A DNA stretch of 64,000 nt from Aminipila terrae (GTDB lineage: Bacteria > Bacillota > Clostridia > Peptostreptococcales > Anaerovoracaceae), in contig NZ_CP047591.1 in assembly GCF_010120715.1 (NCBI RefSeq), positions 124,001 to 188,000 on the forward strand, in the 5' to 3' direction. The notes under the pieces are model-generated. The model did not search any database. It was not told the origin of the DNA and was given only the letters and a program-made list of their open reading frames with translations. Numbering within the stretch: the first letter of the stretch is position 1; every line of letters begins with the position of its first letter. The position numbers and the translations under genes were made by a program. This document shows positions 63,812 to 64,000 of the stretch, piece by piece.

Positions 63812-63851
63812 AAAAAACGCACCCAAATACACAATCCAGGTGCGCTCCATC
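63812..63851 (-). promoter_or_regulatory. Putative ANTAR-controlled attenuator upstream of the first regulator gene
   Basis: GATGGAGC (63851-63844, minus strand) overlaps the 5' arm of a terminator: GGTGCG/CGCACC (63839-63844 with 63818-63823), then TTTTTT. Same arrangement as the eutB leader; a hairpin CAC-GTTGAA-GTG lies further upstream. Confidence 0.6.
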
Positions 63852-63902
63852 ACGTCATCTCATTCATTATAAACTCACTTCAACGTGTCGTTCATTAGAT
63901 TT

Positions 63903-63931
63903 ATAATACAATAGGTAAAATATATTGTCAA
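63903..63931 (-). promoter_or_regulatory. Sigma-A promoter of the eut regulator operon
   Basis: Minus strand TTGACA (63926-63931), 17-base spacer, TATTAT (63903-63908), about 50 bases before the attenuator. Confidence 0.8.
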
Positions 63932-64000
63932 TATATTTCGACTAAAAAGGCTGCAGACATTAATGATATTTTATCAGTTATGATTGTCGTTTACGTGTAC

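Noticed and set aside
1..64000. CRISPR array, tRNA, rRNA or insertion sequence
   Set aside because: No regular repeats with spacers, no tRNA or rRNA sequences and no transposase were recognised on either strand.

Overview
The window is AT-rich DNA of an anaerobic, spore-forming clostridial Firmicute. Sporulation-type genes (yqfC, yqfD, ylmC/ymxH-like, tepA-like), single-chain glycyl-tRNA synthetase, superoxide reductase, an Ech-type NiFe hydrogenase and ethanolamine ammonia-lyase all fit this; a placement near the Anaerovoracaceae (Family XIII) is only a guess. I found no tRNA, rRNA, CRISPR array or insertion sequence.

Layout. 1-4 kb: end of a phosphate-type response regulator, a Na/Pi-cotransporter family protein, an orphan CpaE-like ATPase and a ClpP-like protein. 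4-23 kb: a housekeeping backbone on the minus strand in the same relative order as in Bacillus subtilis (prmA, rsmE, mtaB, HIT, rpsU, yqeY, yqfC, yqfD, phoH, ybeY, cdd, era, recO, glyS, ppdK), interrupted by a cysK/Rrf2 cysteine module and by dfx, amidase, deacetylase and PH-domain genes. 23-32 kb: a MerR regulator with a GPH-type transporter, mnmM, small enzymes and an 863-residue protein of unknown function. 32-43 kb: a hydrogenase operon, echABCDEF followed by hypA, B, F, C, D, E, behind a strong promoter. 43-50 kb: a peptide/nickel-type ABC transporter, probably the nickel supply, with an attenuator-like leader, plus two small membrane proteins. 51-57.4 kb: a cassette of a cytosine DNA methyltransferase, a GHKL (MutL/MORC-like) ATPase, a histidine-kinase-like ATPase and a receiver-like protein, the best candidate for an undescribed system. 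58-64 kb: ethanolamine genes eutB, eutC, eutQ with a histidine kinase and two ANTAR-type regulators; two terminator-containing leaders share one motif.

A striking feature is that six genes (glyS, a DUF1848 gene, hypD, hypF, a small membrane gene, an ANTAR regulator) are each split by exactly one missing base in a homopolymer run, and a seventh such site separates the two ATPases of the 51-57 kb cassette. Restoring one base makes every one a full-length family member. Because glyS and hypD/hypF should be functional, homopolymer under-calling in the sequence is the simplest explanation; the products are annotated here as whole genes.

Together the genes describe an anaerobe that can make or use H2 through a membrane Ech complex coupled to ferredoxin, import nickel for it, split ethanolamine into acetaldehyde and ammonia, and sense ethanolamine by RNA-binding antitermination.
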